NCBI RefSeq assembly: GCF_000275825.1
Contig: NZ_JH719942.1
Span: 813,600 to 877,599 of the forward strand
Source of the DNA: Saprospira grandis DSM 2844
Lineage (GTDB): Bacteria > Bacteroidota > Bacteroidia > Chitinophagales > Saprospiraceae
Length of the DNA: 64,000 bases
Direction of reading: 5' to 3'
How positions within the stretch are numbered: position 1 is the stretch's first letter; the number at the start of each line of letters is the position of its first letter. The notes under the pieces are model-generated. The model did not search any database. It was not told the origin of the DNA and was given only the letters and a program-made list of their open reading frames with translations. The position numbers were made by a program, and so were the translations under genes. Positions 42,390 to 51,932 of this stretch are shown here, piece by piece.

Positions 42390-45293
42390 CTATTTGCCTT
42401 CTTCTAGTCGGCGTTCAGATTTAATTTGCTTGAGGGCATTTTCCTCATCTGCGATCTGTTTTCTCAAGAAGGCCAATTTATTTTCCTTCTCTTTAATTTC
42501 TGCCTGAATTTTATCCAGTTGCTCTTGGGTCGCTTTTCGGGCAGCTTCAATCTTCGCCATATTCTCAACCTCCACGGCCTTGAGGTTTTCGGCTAGTTTT
42601 TGTTTGGCGGCAAGATTATCGGCCTGAATATTTTTGATTTCCTCTTCAGAGCGTTTTTTGGCCTCGGCAATTTTTTGGGCCGCATTTTCTTGGGCCTTGG
42701 CAATTTGCTCGGCATTGAGTTTCAGCACTACATTGAGCGAGTCTTGCAATTCTTGCTTTTTGGCAGTGGTTTCTTTTTTGGCTTTGGCAATTTCGCTAGC
42801 GCCTTTCTCTTTGGTATCGGCAATTTGGTTGGCTACATTTTCCTTTACCTTGAGTAGGCGTTCGGTTTCGGCTTTTTCAACCAAAACGGTCTTGCTACGA
42901 ATCTCCTGAATGGCCTTAGCGGCTTCTTCCTTAGTTTTTGCAATTTCAAAGGCGGCCGTTTCTTTGGTGGCGGCCACTTCGCTCAAAATCTTTTGGCGTT
43001 CGATAGCGGCCTTTTCCTTATCGGCACGGATGGCCTCGGCTTGGGTCTCTCTGTTTTCGGCAATCTTTTTGGCTTTTTCCTGATCAGAAGCGGCCATATC
43101 GGCATAGGCAGCGGCTTTTTCTGAAGCGACCTTTTTGCGCAATTCGGCAATTTCTTTTAGGGCTTTTTCTTGGGCCAAAAGGACCTCCTCTGCGGCAATT
43201 TCCTGGGTCTCTTTCATTTCTCCCTGAGACATGCGGTTCACCTCATCGGCCTGGGCTCTAGCTGTAATGATATCGGATTGTACCTTTTCTTGAATTTCCT
43301 TTTGCTTTTTCACGGCTTCTGCTTGGGCCTCTTGTACGGCCTCTGCATATCTGGCCTTAGCCGCAGCGGCATCTTTGCTGGCCTGCTGTGCTTCTTTTTG
43401 TGCTTCGGCATCTGCGGCAGCAATTTGCTCGGCGGCCTTTTCTTTGGCCTGGGCAATTTCCTTAGCGGCAGCAGCCTTAATTTCAGCCTCTCTGGCTTTG
43501 GCGGCCTTAATTTGCTCCTGAATTTCTTTCTGAATACGCTCAATTTCTTCTTGGGCTTTCACCTTGGCAGAGGCCACATCGGCCGCCAATTTTCGCTTCA
43601 TGCTTTGGGCCTCTTCTCTGGCTTTAATGACCTCTTCATTGGTCAATTCCTTAGAGTTGGCAATTTCTGCTGCCGCTTTCTTTTTGGCTTCGGCTACCTC
43701 TTCGGCAGTAAGGGCTTTTTCTTTGGCCGCATCTGCTTTATCTTCTCTAATTTCCGACTTAATTCGGGCAATTTCATCCGCGGCAATTTTGCGCTCTTTC
43801 TCAATCTGAGCAGCAATGGCCTCTCTTTCTGTGGCCGCCTTTTCTAGAGTTGCGGCCACCGATTGGGCCGATTTCTCCTGCGCAGAGGCAATGTCTTCAG
43901 CGGCTTTGCGGCGCGCCTCCAAAACATCCATCTGAATCAATTCTTTTTCCTTGGCGGCTTTTTCTCTGGCTGCCGCAATGCTTTTAGCGGCCGCAATTTC
44001 GGCCTCGGCAATTTTCTCTGCAGCCGTCTTACGAGACTGGTCTACATCCGCAGCCGTTAGATTTTGCTGCTTTTTGGCCTTCTCTTTAGCCGCCGAAATT
44101 TCGGCCGCCATTTCTTCCTGAATGCTCTTGACTTTTTCATCAGAGGTTTCTTTGGCTAGCTCTACCTCGGCATCATACTGCGCCTTGGCCGATACGTACT
44201 GCTCTTTGGCGCTTTTGATGCGCTCGGCAGCATTCTTTTGAGCCTCAGCCACTTTCTTGGCCTCATTGGCCTGAATCTCACTGATTTTAGCATCGGCCTT
44301 CTGCCGAACTTGCATGGCCTCCAACTGCGCTTTTTCAATCAAACTGTTGGCCGTAGCCTGCGCATCCTCAATGGCTTTTCGCATCACCTCTCTAGCCTTG
44401 GCAATCTCCTCTTGGGCCTTCTGACGCACCGCAACCACCTCTTCCGCAATAGAAGATTTTTCCTTAGAAGCATTCTCCCGAGCCGTAGCCAAAGAACGCT
44501 GAATGCTCTCCCGAGCATCCGCCGCCTTCTGCTTTTCGTTCCGAATCGCTTCCTGCGTCAATTCTTTTTGTACGTTCAACTCATACTTCAATTTCTTGAT
44601 CTCCTCATCCGAAAATTCTTCGCAAGGAGAAGATTGCGCCCGGGCAATCAATGCCGTAGAGTTGTTTTTCTTGGGGTCCTCCTTGGGCTTTTCGCCCCCT
44701 CTAGAAGAAGCCACCGGCCCCGATTTCTTCGCCCCAGCAATAGTTACATTAACGTCCTTATAAGGCAGCAAATCTTTGTTGATCACCTGCGTTAAACAAT
44801 AAGCCGTGTTCTTCAACTCCTCTTGCCGCGTACTCGATACCGGACGCACATACATTTTACTCACCGTCATGTCTACCAAACGAAGAGTGCGTACTTTATT
44901 CACCGCCAACCACTTGAGGTTTTCCATATTGAGCTGAATACTGTTTTGGTAGCCCTTGCGGTTCCCCACCTTAATCTGCTCCGCCGTCGAAATAAAGTCG
45001 TACAAACGCTTTTCCCCACTAGTCGAAATCAACATGATTTTAGTATTCCCCTTTTCCAAAGGATGCTCATCCGTAGAGGTAACTTCCAAGATAATCCCAT
45101 CATCATCAACCTGCAAAACAAATTGATAACTCAAAGAGGTCTGACTATGAATGATAATAGATTTGGAGCGAATCTTTTGACGATCACTCATGCTTACTTT
45201 TTGATCAAAAACGGTATTACACCCCTGCTGAGCAAAAAGCGAAGGGCCAGCCAATAGCATATAGCCCATCAATAAAAGTAGAATATGACGCAT
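42390..45293 (-). CDS. Exported giant coiled-coil (alanine/glutamate/lysine-rich) protein
   Basis: This 967-residue protein has a signal peptide (ending GPSLFAQ). A folded N-terminal domain of about 185 residues follows (QKIRSKSIIIHSQTSLSYQF, MYVRPVSSTRQEELKNTA). About residues 230-960 are one unbroken run of Ala/Glu/Lys/Ile repeats such as AAEIAxAKEKA and EEVxxAKxKAAxEI, with almost no Pro or Gly, so a single very long helix is predicted. Nothing resembles a catalytic motif. If helical throughout, it would span about 110 nm at 1.5 Å per residue. A periplasmic rod, tether or filament is possible. It has its own terminator and no obvious operon partner. Confidence 0.8.
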   Translation of the reverse strand: MRHILLLLMGYMLLAGPSLFAQQGCNTVFDQKVSMSDRQKIRSKSIIIHSQTSLSYQFVLQVDDDGIILEVTSTDEHPLEKGNTKIMLISTSGEKRLYDFISTAEQIKVGNRKGYQNSIQLNMENLKWLAVNKVRTLRLVDMTVSKMYVRPVSSTRQEELKNTAYCLTQVINKDLLPYKDVNVTIAGAKKSGPVASSRGGEKPKEDPKKNNSTALIARAQSSPCEEFSDEEIKKLKYELNVQKELTQEAIRNEKQKAADARESIQRSLATARENASKEKSSIAEEVVAVRQKAQEEIAKAREVMRKAIEDAQATANSLIEKAQLEAMQVRQKADAKISEIQANEAKKVAEAQKNAAERIKSAKEQYVSAKAQYDAEVELAKETSDEKVKSIQEEMAAEISAAKEKAKKQQNLTAADVDQSRKTAAEKIAEAEIAAAKSIAAAREKAAKEKELIQMDVLEARRKAAEDIASAQEKSAQSVAATLEKAATEREAIAAQIEKERKIAADEIARIKSEIREDKADAAKEKALTAEEVAEAKKKAAAEIANSKELTNEEVIKAREEAQSMKRKLAADVASAKVKAQEEIERIQKEIQEQIKAAKAREAEIKAAAAKEIAQAKEKAAEQIAAADAEAQKEAQQASKDAAAAKARYAEAVQEAQAEAVKKQKEIQEKVQSDIITARAQADEVNRMSQGEMKETQEIAAEEVLLAQEKALKEIAELRKKVASEKAAAYADMAASDQEKAKKIAENRETQAEAIRADKEKAAIERQKILSEVAATKETAAFEIAKTKEEAAKAIQEIRSKTVLVEKAETERLLKVKENVANQIADTKEKGASEIAKAKKETTAKKQELQDSLNVVLKLNAEQIAKAQENAAQKIAEAKKRSEEEIKNIQADNLAAKQKLAENLKAVEVENMAKIEAARKATQEQLDKIQAEIKEKENKLAFLRKQIADEENALKQIKSERRLEEGK

Positions 45294-45431
45294 ATAAATA
45301 TATATTTTGGGGAAAATTAAAGGGATAAGTCATTCATACCCTCATAAGTTACAGAAAAAAGGACAAAAGCTTTGGAGAAGCCCCCATTTTAAGAGTTCTC
45401 CTCCCTAAGGAGGCCCTACTTGCTGTTTTTT

Positions 45432-45562
45432 GGGGCTGCCCCTCGCCTATCGGCTCGGGTCGGGCTGTGTCGGGGCTCGCTATTCGCTCGGCCCTGCACA
45501 AAAAAAGCTGCGCTTTTTTGCTGGGTCTGCGGCTGCGCCGCCCCCCTTTCCATCCCTCAGCC
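45432..45562 (+). repeat. Modular GC-rich intergenic repeat R15 (type B, forward)
   Basis: Central stem CAAAAAAAGC/GCTTTTTTG, third stem GCGGC/GCCGC, tail CCATCCCTCAGCC. Palindrome P1 is inserted directly after the tail. Confidence 0.85.
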
Positions 45563-45721
45563 AGATTTAATCGCGCTGCTTTGGTCGTAGTTTGCTATGA
45601 ATTTTTGGCTAAGCCAGCTATTTTTTAAGGGCATAGCCTTCGCTATGGCCGAGAAAAATAGGGCCGACTAGCGGGAAATTGCTGCAAACTATAAAAGTGA
45701 GTGCGTTTAAATTTGGCTATA
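45559..45721. repeat. 159-bp long palindrome, copy P1
   Basis: The ends are AGCCAGATTTAA and TTAAATTTGGCT (one mismatch when paired). Nested inside are TAGTTTGC/GCAAACTA and the apical CATAGC/GCTATG. It differs from P2 at 4 of 160 positions. It is followed by a second AGCC and then GTCGCTGCGCTCC, the sequence that directly follows the tail in R12. Confidence 0.85.
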
Positions 45722-45792
45722 GCCAGTCGCTGCGCTCCTTTGCGGGCGCTGCGCACCCTGCTCCATCCAAAAGAGAGCAAGGCCAAGCAAAA

Positions 45793-46395
45793 CTAGTGCA
45801 TGCGGTCGGCCCGAAGTTCTAGCCCAGCCAAAACCTCCGCCTCAAAAGCCAAACACGCTTTCCAACGAGCCATGGCCGTTTCTTCTCCACAATACTCTTT
45901 GGCCAAAGATAAAAAGAGCTTATAATGCCCCGCCTCCGCTACCATAAAACCATGGTAAAACTTCCGCAGATGCTCTTCTTCTAATTGAGTGGCCAACAAG
46001 CGAAAACGCTCACAACTTCGGGCCTCAATCATGGCACAAACCAAAAGCTTATCGAGTAAGGCCGTTTCTGGGCGCCCACCTTTACGCACAAAGGTAAACA
46101 ACTTATTGACGTACTCGTCTTTGCGCTGCCGCCCCAACTTTAACCCCCGCTTTTTGAGCTCTTTGAGGACCGAACGAAAATGTCCCCACTCTTCCGTAAC
46201 AATAGGGGCCAATTCAGCCACCAAACGCTCGTAATCCGAATAGCGCTGAATGAGCGAAATGCAGCTGGTCGCCGCCTTTTGCTCACAATAAGCATGATCG
46301 GTCAAAATATCTTCCAATTGCATGGCCGCCAAATCTACCCAACGTGGGTCGGTAGGTAGTTCTAGGCCCAAAACACGTTTAGTCGTTAGTTCCAT
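45793..46395 (-). CDS. miaE: tRNA-(ms2io6A)-hydroxylase MiaE
   Basis: Ferritin-like di-iron monooxygenase that hydroxylates 2-methylthio-N6-isopentenyl-adenosine at tRNA position 37. The iron ligands are visible in order: LEDILTDHAYCEQKAA, APIVTEEWGHF, MIEARSCERF and VAEAGHYKLF. The length of 200 residues matches the family. It lies 3 bp after folP on the same strand, a probable operon. MiaA and MiaB, which make its substrate, are not in the window. Confidence 0.93.
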   Translation of the reverse strand: MELTTKRVLGLELPTDPRWVDLAAMQLEDILTDHAYCEQKAATSCISLIQRYSDYERLVAELAPIVTEEWGHFRSVLKELKKRGLKLGRQRKDEYVNKLFTFVRKGGRPETALLDKLLVCAMIEARSCERFRLLATQLEEEHLRKFYHGFMVAEAGHYKLFLSLAKEYCGEETAMARWKACLAFEAEVLAGLELRADRMH

Positions 46396-46398
46396 AAA

Positions 46399-47253
46399 CT
46401 AATTTATCTTTAATTCTTCTTTTGCTTCCTGATAAGCCTGCCAAACTCCAATAGCCTGACGAGCCGCTTCTACATCATGTACCCGCAAAATGCGAGCCCC
46501 TTCTTCTAAGGCAAAAATATGCGCTGCAGTAGTAGCCGGCAAAACTTCTTGCGGCTGGCTGCCCAAAAGTTTGTACAGCATCGACTTTCGAGAAACCCCC
46601 GCTAAAATAGGCAAACCCAATTGCCGAAAAGCTTGCCCCCCCGCCAATAACTGATAGTTCTGCCCCAGGCTTTTTCCAAAGCCATAACCAAGGTCCAAAA
46701 TAATATCTTTGACCCCCAACTGACGCAAGGCGCCCAGACGCTCCACAAAAAAGTCATAGACTTCTAAAACTACTGACTCATATTGGGGTTTATCTTGCAT
46801 CGTCTCTGGCCGCCCCTGCATATGCATCAATACATAAGGCAAACCCAACTTAGCCAGCACTGGCCAAAGTTTAGGGTCTATAGAGCCCGCCGATATATCA
46901 TTGACCAAATGAATGCCCTCGGCCGCTGTAGCCTCAATAACTTCAGCCCAATAACTATCAATGCTGATCAATAAATCTGGAAACTCTTGCCGAATGCGCC
47001 TTAATGGCCCCAAAATTCGCTTTAACTCCTCCTCCGCAGAAACTGCCAGCGCCCCAGGCTTAGTCGATGCGCCACCAATATCTAAAATATCTAGCCCTTC
47101 CCCAATCATCCGCTCCACTTGCTCCAAATAAGCCTCTTCCCCCAAATAACGCCCGCCATCATAAAATGAATCTGGCGTTAGGTTGAGAACCCCCATAATC
47201 TTCGGAGAAGAGAGGTCCAAAAGTCGCCCCGCCGCATTAATCGTTGTTTGCAT
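46399..47253 (-). CDS. folP: Dihydropteroate synthase
   Basis: Condenses p-aminobenzoate with the pterin pyrophosphate in folate synthesis and is the target of sulfonamides. Motifs are MGVLNLTPDSFYDGG (residues about 20-34), DIGGASTKPG, the pterin-site ILDLGYGFGKS and the C-terminal RVHDVEAARQA. The length of 284 residues is standard. It is the first gene of a probable unit with miaE. Confidence 0.96.
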   Translation of the reverse strand: MQTTINAAGRLLDLSSPKIMGVLNLTPDSFYDGGRYLGEEAYLEQVERMIGEGLDILDIGGASTKPGALAVSAEEELKRILGPLRRIRQEFPDLLISIDSYWAEVIEATAAEGIHLVNDISAGSIDPKLWPVLAKLGLPYVLMHMQGRPETMQDKPQYESVVLEVYDFFVERLGALRQLGVKDIILDLGYGFGKSLGQNYQLLAGGQAFRQLGLPILAGVSRKSMLYKLLGSQPQEVLPATTAAHIFALEEGARILRVHDVEAARQAIGVWQAYQEAKEELKIN

Positions 47254-47384
47254 ACTGCTTTTATACTTTAATGCGGCTAAAATAAGCCTTTTTTTTGAGA
47301 AACTAAGCCCCCAGGCCCTGCCGCTTATTTAGATAAAGTCTGATAAAAAACAGTTCTTTTTTTCCTTATATCAAGCCCCCTAAT

Positions 47385-47392
47385 TACCTTTG
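47385..47392 (+). promoter_or_regulatory. -7 box TACCTTTG for the 47444 gene
   Basis: Exact TAnnTTTG match 51 bp before the start codon. Confidence 0.45.
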
Positions 47393-47443
47393 AAGCCCCT
47401 TCTGACAAGGATCATTTTTTAATGTATAAATGCAACTAAACTT

Positions 47444-47890
47444 ATGTTAAACGGACTACAACACGCTCACTCTGGCCTCCGCTGGCTAGTACTTATCTTT
47501 CTTTTACTCGCCATTGTGACCTCTTTCCAAAAATGGAGAGCCAATAAACAAGAGTACCTAAACAGCGATAAAAAACTACCGCTTTTTGCTCTCATTTTTA
47601 CGCATACGCAGTTCCTAATCGGACTCATTCTCTATTTTATCAGCCCTAAGGTACAGTTTGTAGAAGGCATGATGAAGGATACTTATCTCCGCTTTTATGC
47701 CGTAGAGCATATCAGCATGATGGTCCTTGCTGTGGTAGCCATTACGATTGGCTATAGCCGTGCAAAACGCCTAGACGATGCCCCCGCTCGCTATAAAACG
47801 CAGTTTATGTTCTACCTTATCGGCCTAGTCATTATGCTAGCTGGTATCCCTTGGCCTTTCCGTGAAGCCTTGGGCGCTGGATGGTTCTAA
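47444..47890 (+). CDS. Small four-helix membrane protein (cytochrome b-like)
   Basis: This 148-residue protein has four hydrophobic helices (about 14-29, 47-65, 88-103 and 121-138). Histidines sit near helix starts (HAHSGLRW, FTHTQFLIG, VEHISMMVLAV), which fits a small b-type haem membrane protein; relatives are often labelled cytochrome B in Bacteroidota, from recall. Haem binding is an inference. It has its own -7 box and a perfect terminator, so it is probably monocistronic. Confidence 0.7.
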   Translation: MLNGLQHAHSGLRWLVLIFLLLAIVTSFQKWRANKQEYLNSDKKLPLFALIFTHTQFLIGLILYFISPKVQFVEGMMKDTYLRFYAVEHISMMVLAVVAITIGYSRAKRLDDAPARYKTQFMFYLIGLVIMLAGIPWPFREALGAGWF

Positions 47891-47920
47891 ATCATTGAAT
47901 CAAAAAATAGAACTATACCC

Positions 47921-47952
47921 AAAGGGGCAAAACTGTAGTTTTGCCCCTTTTC
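47921..47952 (+). terminator. Strong terminator of the 47444 gene
   Basis: Perfect stem AAAGGGGCAAAACT/AGTTTTGCCCCTTT around GT, followed by a T-rich tail. Confidence 0.92.
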
Positions 47953-48158
47953 TATTCCAAAATACGCTAAGGCCATATTTTAGCGCTACGCCCTTGCTAA
48001 TCATTTAGCTTAGGGGCGAAATAATATGCGCTTAAATTCAGCCAAGGAGCCAATCCAAGATATCTGCACGGCTTAGTGCAAAGCATAAATTTTAAATAGC
48101 CTAGCCCCAAAAAGGAAAAGACTTTATTTTAGGCTTAACAAACCCTAAGCGGTAAAAC
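47953..48158. other. Non-coding gap with a long imperfect inverted repeat
   Basis: 47972-48047 can fold on itself (TTTAGCGC against GCGCTTAAA-type sequence, then CGCCC..TTGCTA against TAGCTTAGGGGCG). A second small hairpin is TGCAC/GTGCA near 48065-48080. No ORF was seen. Confidence 0.4.
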
Positions 48159-48189
48159 TTGTTTGCCTAACTGGAATTCAATACCTTTG
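48159..48189 (+). promoter_or_regulatory. trxB: trxB promoter (TTG-N20-TACCTTTG)
   Basis: TTG at 48159-48161 and TACCTTTG at 48182-48189 are 20 bp apart, the expected Bacteroidota spacing, 52 bp before the trxB start. Confidence 0.6.
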
Positions 48190-48240
48190 CAGCAGGAATT
48201 TTTAATATAAATCTTATACCTACACATAATATATATAGTT

Positions 48241-49182
48241 ATGCCCAAAACAGTCAAATGTCTCATTATCGGTTCTGGCCCTGCTGGCTACACCGCTGCA
48301 ATTTATGCTTCTAGAGCCAATATGGAGCCTGTACTTTATACAGGAAAAGAGCCAGGTGGTCAGCTGATGATCACAACAGATGTAGAAAACTTTCCGGGTT
48401 ATCCCAATGGCATCATGGGACCTGAAATAATGGAAGATTTCCGCAATCAGGCGGCCCGTTTTGGTACCGAGATCCACACAGGAGTCATGATTGAGAAAGT
48501 AGACTTTTCTGGTCCAGTACATAAAGCTTGGACTGAAAGTGGAGAAGAGATCCATGCTCATTCTGTAGTGATTGCTACGGGTGCTTCGGCCAAATGGCTA
48601 GGCATTGAGTCTGAAAAGAGGCTAATGAACAAAGGCGTTTCTGCCTGTGCTGTTTGTGATGGCTTTTTCTTCCGTGGGCAAGAAGTCTCTGTAGTTGGTG
48701 GTGGAGACACTGCTGCTGAGGAGGCCCTTTATTTATCTAAACTTTGTCCCAAGGTGCACCTCTTTGTTCGTCGCGACGAGCTACGGGCCTCTAAGATTAT
48801 GCAAGAGCGCATTGAGAAAACCGAAAATGTGGAGGTACACTGGAATACCGAGATCGAAGAGATTTTGGGCGATGATGGTGTCACTGGCGTTCGTCTTGTC
48901 AATAATAAAACGAAGGAAAATAGCGAACTCAGCCTAGGCGCTGTCTTTATTGCTATTGGCCATAAACCCAATACCGATATTTTCAAGGAGTGGTTACCCA
49001 CAGATGAAACTGGCTACCTCATTGTAGACCAGCCAGGTACTTCTAAGACTAAGATTCCTGGTGTTTTTGTTAGTGGCGATGCTGCAGACAAAGTATATCG
49101 CCAGGCAATTACCGCCGCAGGTACTGGCTGTATGGCCGCCCTAGATGCCGAGCGCTACTTAGCTGAAGAAGGCATTATTTAA
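48241..49182 (+). CDS. trxB: Thioredoxin reductase
   Basis: NADPH-dependent FAD enzyme that reduces thioredoxin. The FAD motif GSGPAGYTAAIYASRA begins at residue 10. The redox pair Cys136-x-x-Cys139 (CAVCDG) is at the canonical place. The NADPH motif is GGGDTAAEEALYL, and GVFVSGDAADKVYRQAITAAGTG closes the FAD domain. The length of 313 residues is standard. It is monocistronic with its own promoter and terminator. Confidence 0.96.
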   Translation: MPKTVKCLIIGSGPAGYTAAIYASRANMEPVLYTGKEPGGQLMITTDVENFPGYPNGIMGPEIMEDFRNQAARFGTEIHTGVMIEKVDFSGPVHKAWTESGEEIHAHSVVIATGASAKWLGIESEKRLMNKGVSACAVCDGFFFRGQEVSVVGGGDTAAEEALYLSKLCPKVHLFVRRDELRASKIMQERIEKTENVEVHWNTEIEEILGDDGVTGVRLVNNKTKENSELSLGAVFIAIGHKPNTDIFKEWLPTDETGYLIVDQPGTSKTKIPGVFVSGDAADKVYRQAITAAGTGCMAALDAERYLAEEGII

Positions 49183-49200
49183 GCCTATACCTTGGCAAAA

Positions 49201-49236
49201 AAGGCTGTCGAATTTCTCTTCGGCAGCCTTTTTTTT
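49201..49236 (+). terminator. Intrinsic terminator of trxB
   Basis: AAGGCTGTCGA pairs with TCGGCAGCCTT (one mismatch), followed by a nine-T tract. Confidence 0.9.
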
Positions 49237-49290
49237 GTTTGGCTAGGGCCCATTTTGGTCCAAAAGGCCACCTAGCGCCATGCCGCCCTT

Positions 49291-49452
49291 GGCCTAGCGA
49301 TGTGGAGGGGGGGCCAAAGGCCAGACCCAGCGGGCGAAGCCCGCGCAGGGCCGAGCGAACAGCGAGCCCCGAAACGACAACAAGCCCTTTAGGGCGCAGT
49401 TCGACGACCGAAGGGAGTAACCGCCGCAAGGCGAAGCCGCAGCGGAGGCCCC
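49291..49452 (-). repeat. Modular GC-rich intergenic repeat R16 (type A, reverse)
   Basis: Central stem GCGGGC/GCCCGC, plus the ACAACAAGCCC...TTCGACGACC module (49378-49420) between core and head. It ends 36 bp before the murF-alr start. Confidence 0.85.
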
Positions 49453-49488
49453 AAAAAAAAATAGATACAGCATAAAAAAATAGCTAAG

Positions 49489-51927
49489 ATGGAAGCAATA
49501 GATTTTGGAGGAGCATTTTGGCAAGGCAAGCGGGCACTAACGGATAGTCGGCAGGCGGTAGAAGCTGAGCGGCAAATCTTTTTTGCTCGTTTGGGGCCGC
49601 AGCACAATGGGCACGATTATATTCCTGCCCTTTATGAAAAAGGCCTGCGGCATTTTGTGGTAGAAGAGGGCGGTTGGGCAGAGCGCTACCCCAAGGCCAA
49701 TTTTTTGCATTTTCCTGATAGTTTGGCCATTTTGCAAGCTTGGGCGGCCTGGCATCGGCAGCAATTTGAGGGGCCAATATTGGGCATTGCGGGCAGTAAT
49801 GGCAAAACGATTATTAAGGAATGGCTCTATCAGTTGCTTTCGCCGCATTTGGCCCTACTCAAAAGCCCCAAGAGCTATAATTCTCAGTTGGGGGTGGCGC
49901 TTTCGCTTTTGGAATTACGCAAAGAGCATCAGTTGGGCCTCATTGAGGCGGGAATTTCGAAGCCGGGCGAGATGCAGCGGCTGGCTAAAATGATTTCGCC
50001 CCAATATGGGCTCTTTAGTAATTTGGGCTCGGCACATGATGAAGGTTTTGCCCATAGAAGCGAAAAACTAGCCGAGAAAATGCGTCTTTTTGAGGGGGTA
50101 GAGCAGCTGGTTTATTGTTTGGACCAGAGCGAATTGGCCCAGTATGTCGCAGAGCATTTTGAGGAAGATCGCCGCTTTAGTTGGGGCCGTTCGCCCTTGG
50201 CCAAGTTGCAGCTTTTATCGGAAAAACAGCAAGGCGCCCAGACCATTTTGCGCCTAGCTTATGCGGGTCAAGAGCAAACAGTTGTTCTGCCCTTTTGGGG
50301 AAAAGCCGCCATAGAAAACGCCCTGCAAGTCTTGAGTTTTTGTCTACTTTCGGGCTTATCTTGGGCCGATATTCAGGCTGGATTTAGGGAGCTGCGCAAA
50401 TTGCCTATGCGGCTCAGTTGGAAAAAAGGGAGTCGAGATTGCCTCATTTTAGACGATAGTTATAGCAATGATTTATTGGGTCTTCGGCATGCTTTAGAGT
50501 TTATGGCCCAGCATCAGGAACATCGCTTTTTGCGGCCCAGCATCATCCTCTCCGACATCATGGAATCGGGCCAAGAAGAGGAGCAACTTTATGCAGAGGT
50601 TGCCCAATTATTGGAGCAATATCAGATGGAGCGGATCTTGGGCATTGGTCCAGCCATGCAGCGACAGCAAGGACAATTTGACTTTATTCCGGAGCGCAAT
50701 TTTTACCCCAACACAGAGCAGGCCTTGGCGGCCTTGGTCTCGGATGAGTTGCTTTTTCAATCGGAATACGTCTTGGTCAAGGGAGCTCGGTCTTTCCGTT
50801 TGGAGCGTTTGAGTCAGCGCCTCCTCGAGCAGCGGCATCGCTCGGTTTTGGAGCTCTCCAAATCGGCTATTTTGCATAATTTGCGGACCTACAAGCGGCA
50901 ATTGAAGCCCTCCACTCGGCTGATGGTCATGGTCAAGGCCTTTGCCTATGGCAGCAGCTATGAGATGGCCCATTTACTGGCCAATCAGGGGGTCGATTAC
51001 TTTGGGGTAGCCTATGCCGATGAGGGGGTACGTTTGCGGAAAGAGGGCATTCAGCAACCGATTATGGTCATGAACAGTGAAAACCTGGCCTTTGAGGACC
51101 TCTTACAGTTTCGCTTGGCTCCTTCCATCTTTAGTTTGGCCCAGCTCAAGGCCTTTGTACAATTTTTGGAGCGTTACCACTACCCTGCTCATCCCATTCA
51201 CATCGAGTTGGATACGGGCATGCATCGTTTGGGTTTTGAGGGCCAGGAATTACCCGCCCTTTTGGCCTTTTTGAAAGCGAAAAAGCAATATGTACAAGTG
51301 GCGGGTATCTTCTCGCATCTGGCCGCAGCCGATGAGGCCGAGCAGCAGGCCTTTACCCATTTGCAGGCCCAGCGTTTTGCCCATTGGGCCGAGCAAATAG
51401 AGGCCATTTTGGAGGAGAAACCCCTGCGGCATCTACTCAATTCGGCGGGAATTTCGGCCTATCCAAAGTACCAATACGACATGGTTCGTTTGGGCATTGG
51501 GTTGCATGGGGTAGACCCTGCCGAGCGCTTAAATTTGCAGGCGGTGGCTCGTTTGCGCAGCCAGGTCTCGCAGGTCAAGCAACTAGAGGCGGGAGAGGCC
51601 GTTGGCTATGGCCGAGCGGCCAAGGCTCCGCAGGCTAGAGAAATTGCCACCTTGGCCATTGGTTATGGAGATGGCTTGCCTAGGGGGCTGGGCAATGGCA
51701 AGGGGCAGGTTTATATAGGGGGAAAACTTTGTCCCTTGGTGGGCAATGTTTGCATGGACATGTGCTTTGCGGATGTATCGGGACTAGGGGTTCGGGCGGC
51801 TGATAAGGCCATATTTTTTGGTCCCGAGCTGCCCATTGAGGGGCAGGCCAAGGCCTTGGGCAGTATTCCCTACGAGCTCCTGACTCGGATAGGGCCAAGG
51901 GTGCCGCGTTTGTATTATGAGGATTAG
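49489..51927 (+). CDS. Fused MurF ligase / alanine racemase
   Basis: This 812-residue protein makes two steps of the D-alanine branch of peptidoglycan synthesis. Residues 1 to about 455 are MurF, which adds D-Ala-D-Ala to UDP-MurNAc-tripeptide: P-loop GIAGSNGKTI with Lys106, then SPKSYNSQLGVALSLL. Residues about 456-812 are a PLP-dependent alanine racemase: Lys483 in VMVKAFAYGSS is the PLP lysine, Tyr726 in AIGYGDG is in the conserved C-terminal segment, and GNVCMDM follows. Both halves look intact. Such fusions are known in Bacteroidota. The repeat R16 directly precedes the gene. Confidence 0.94.
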   Translation: MEAIDFGGAFWQGKRALTDSRQAVEAERQIFFARLGPQHNGHDYIPALYEKGLRHFVVEEGGWAERYPKANFLHFPDSLAILQAWAAWHRQQFEGPILGIAGSNGKTIIKEWLYQLLSPHLALLKSPKSYNSQLGVALSLLELRKEHQLGLIEAGISKPGEMQRLAKMISPQYGLFSNLGSAHDEGFAHRSEKLAEKMRLFEGVEQLVYCLDQSELAQYVAEHFEEDRRFSWGRSPLAKLQLLSEKQQGAQTILRLAYAGQEQTVVLPFWGKAAIENALQVLSFCLLSGLSWADIQAGFRELRKLPMRLSWKKGSRDCLILDDSYSNDLLGLRHALEFMAQHQEHRFLRPSIILSDIMESGQEEEQLYAEVAQLLEQYQMERILGIGPAMQRQQGQFDFIPERNFYPNTEQALAALVSDELLFQSEYVLVKGARSFRLERLSQRLLEQRHRSVLELSKSAILHNLRTYKRQLKPSTRLMVMVKAFAYGSSYEMAHLLANQGVDYFGVAYADEGVRLRKEGIQQPIMVMNSENLAFEDLLQFRLAPSIFSLAQLKAFVQFLERYHYPAHPIHIELDTGMHRLGFEGQELPALLAFLKAKKQYVQVAGIFSHLAAADEAEQQAFTHLQAQRFAHWAEQIEAILEEKPLRHLLNSAGISAYPKYQYDMVRLGIGLHGVDPAERLNLQAVARLRSQVSQVKQLEAGEAVGYGRAAKAPQAREIATLAIGYGDGLPRGLGNGKGQVYIGGKLCPLVGNVCMDMCFADVSGLGVRAADKAIFFGPELPIEGQAKALGSIPYELLTRIGPRVPRLYYED

Positions 51928-51932
51928 GATTT

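Noticed and set aside
42600-43847. Several long hydrophobic plus-strand frames opposite the coiled-coil gene
   Set aside because: They are antisense shadows of Ala/Glu/Lys codon repeats. The minus strand has the signal peptide and uninterrupted 967-codon frame.
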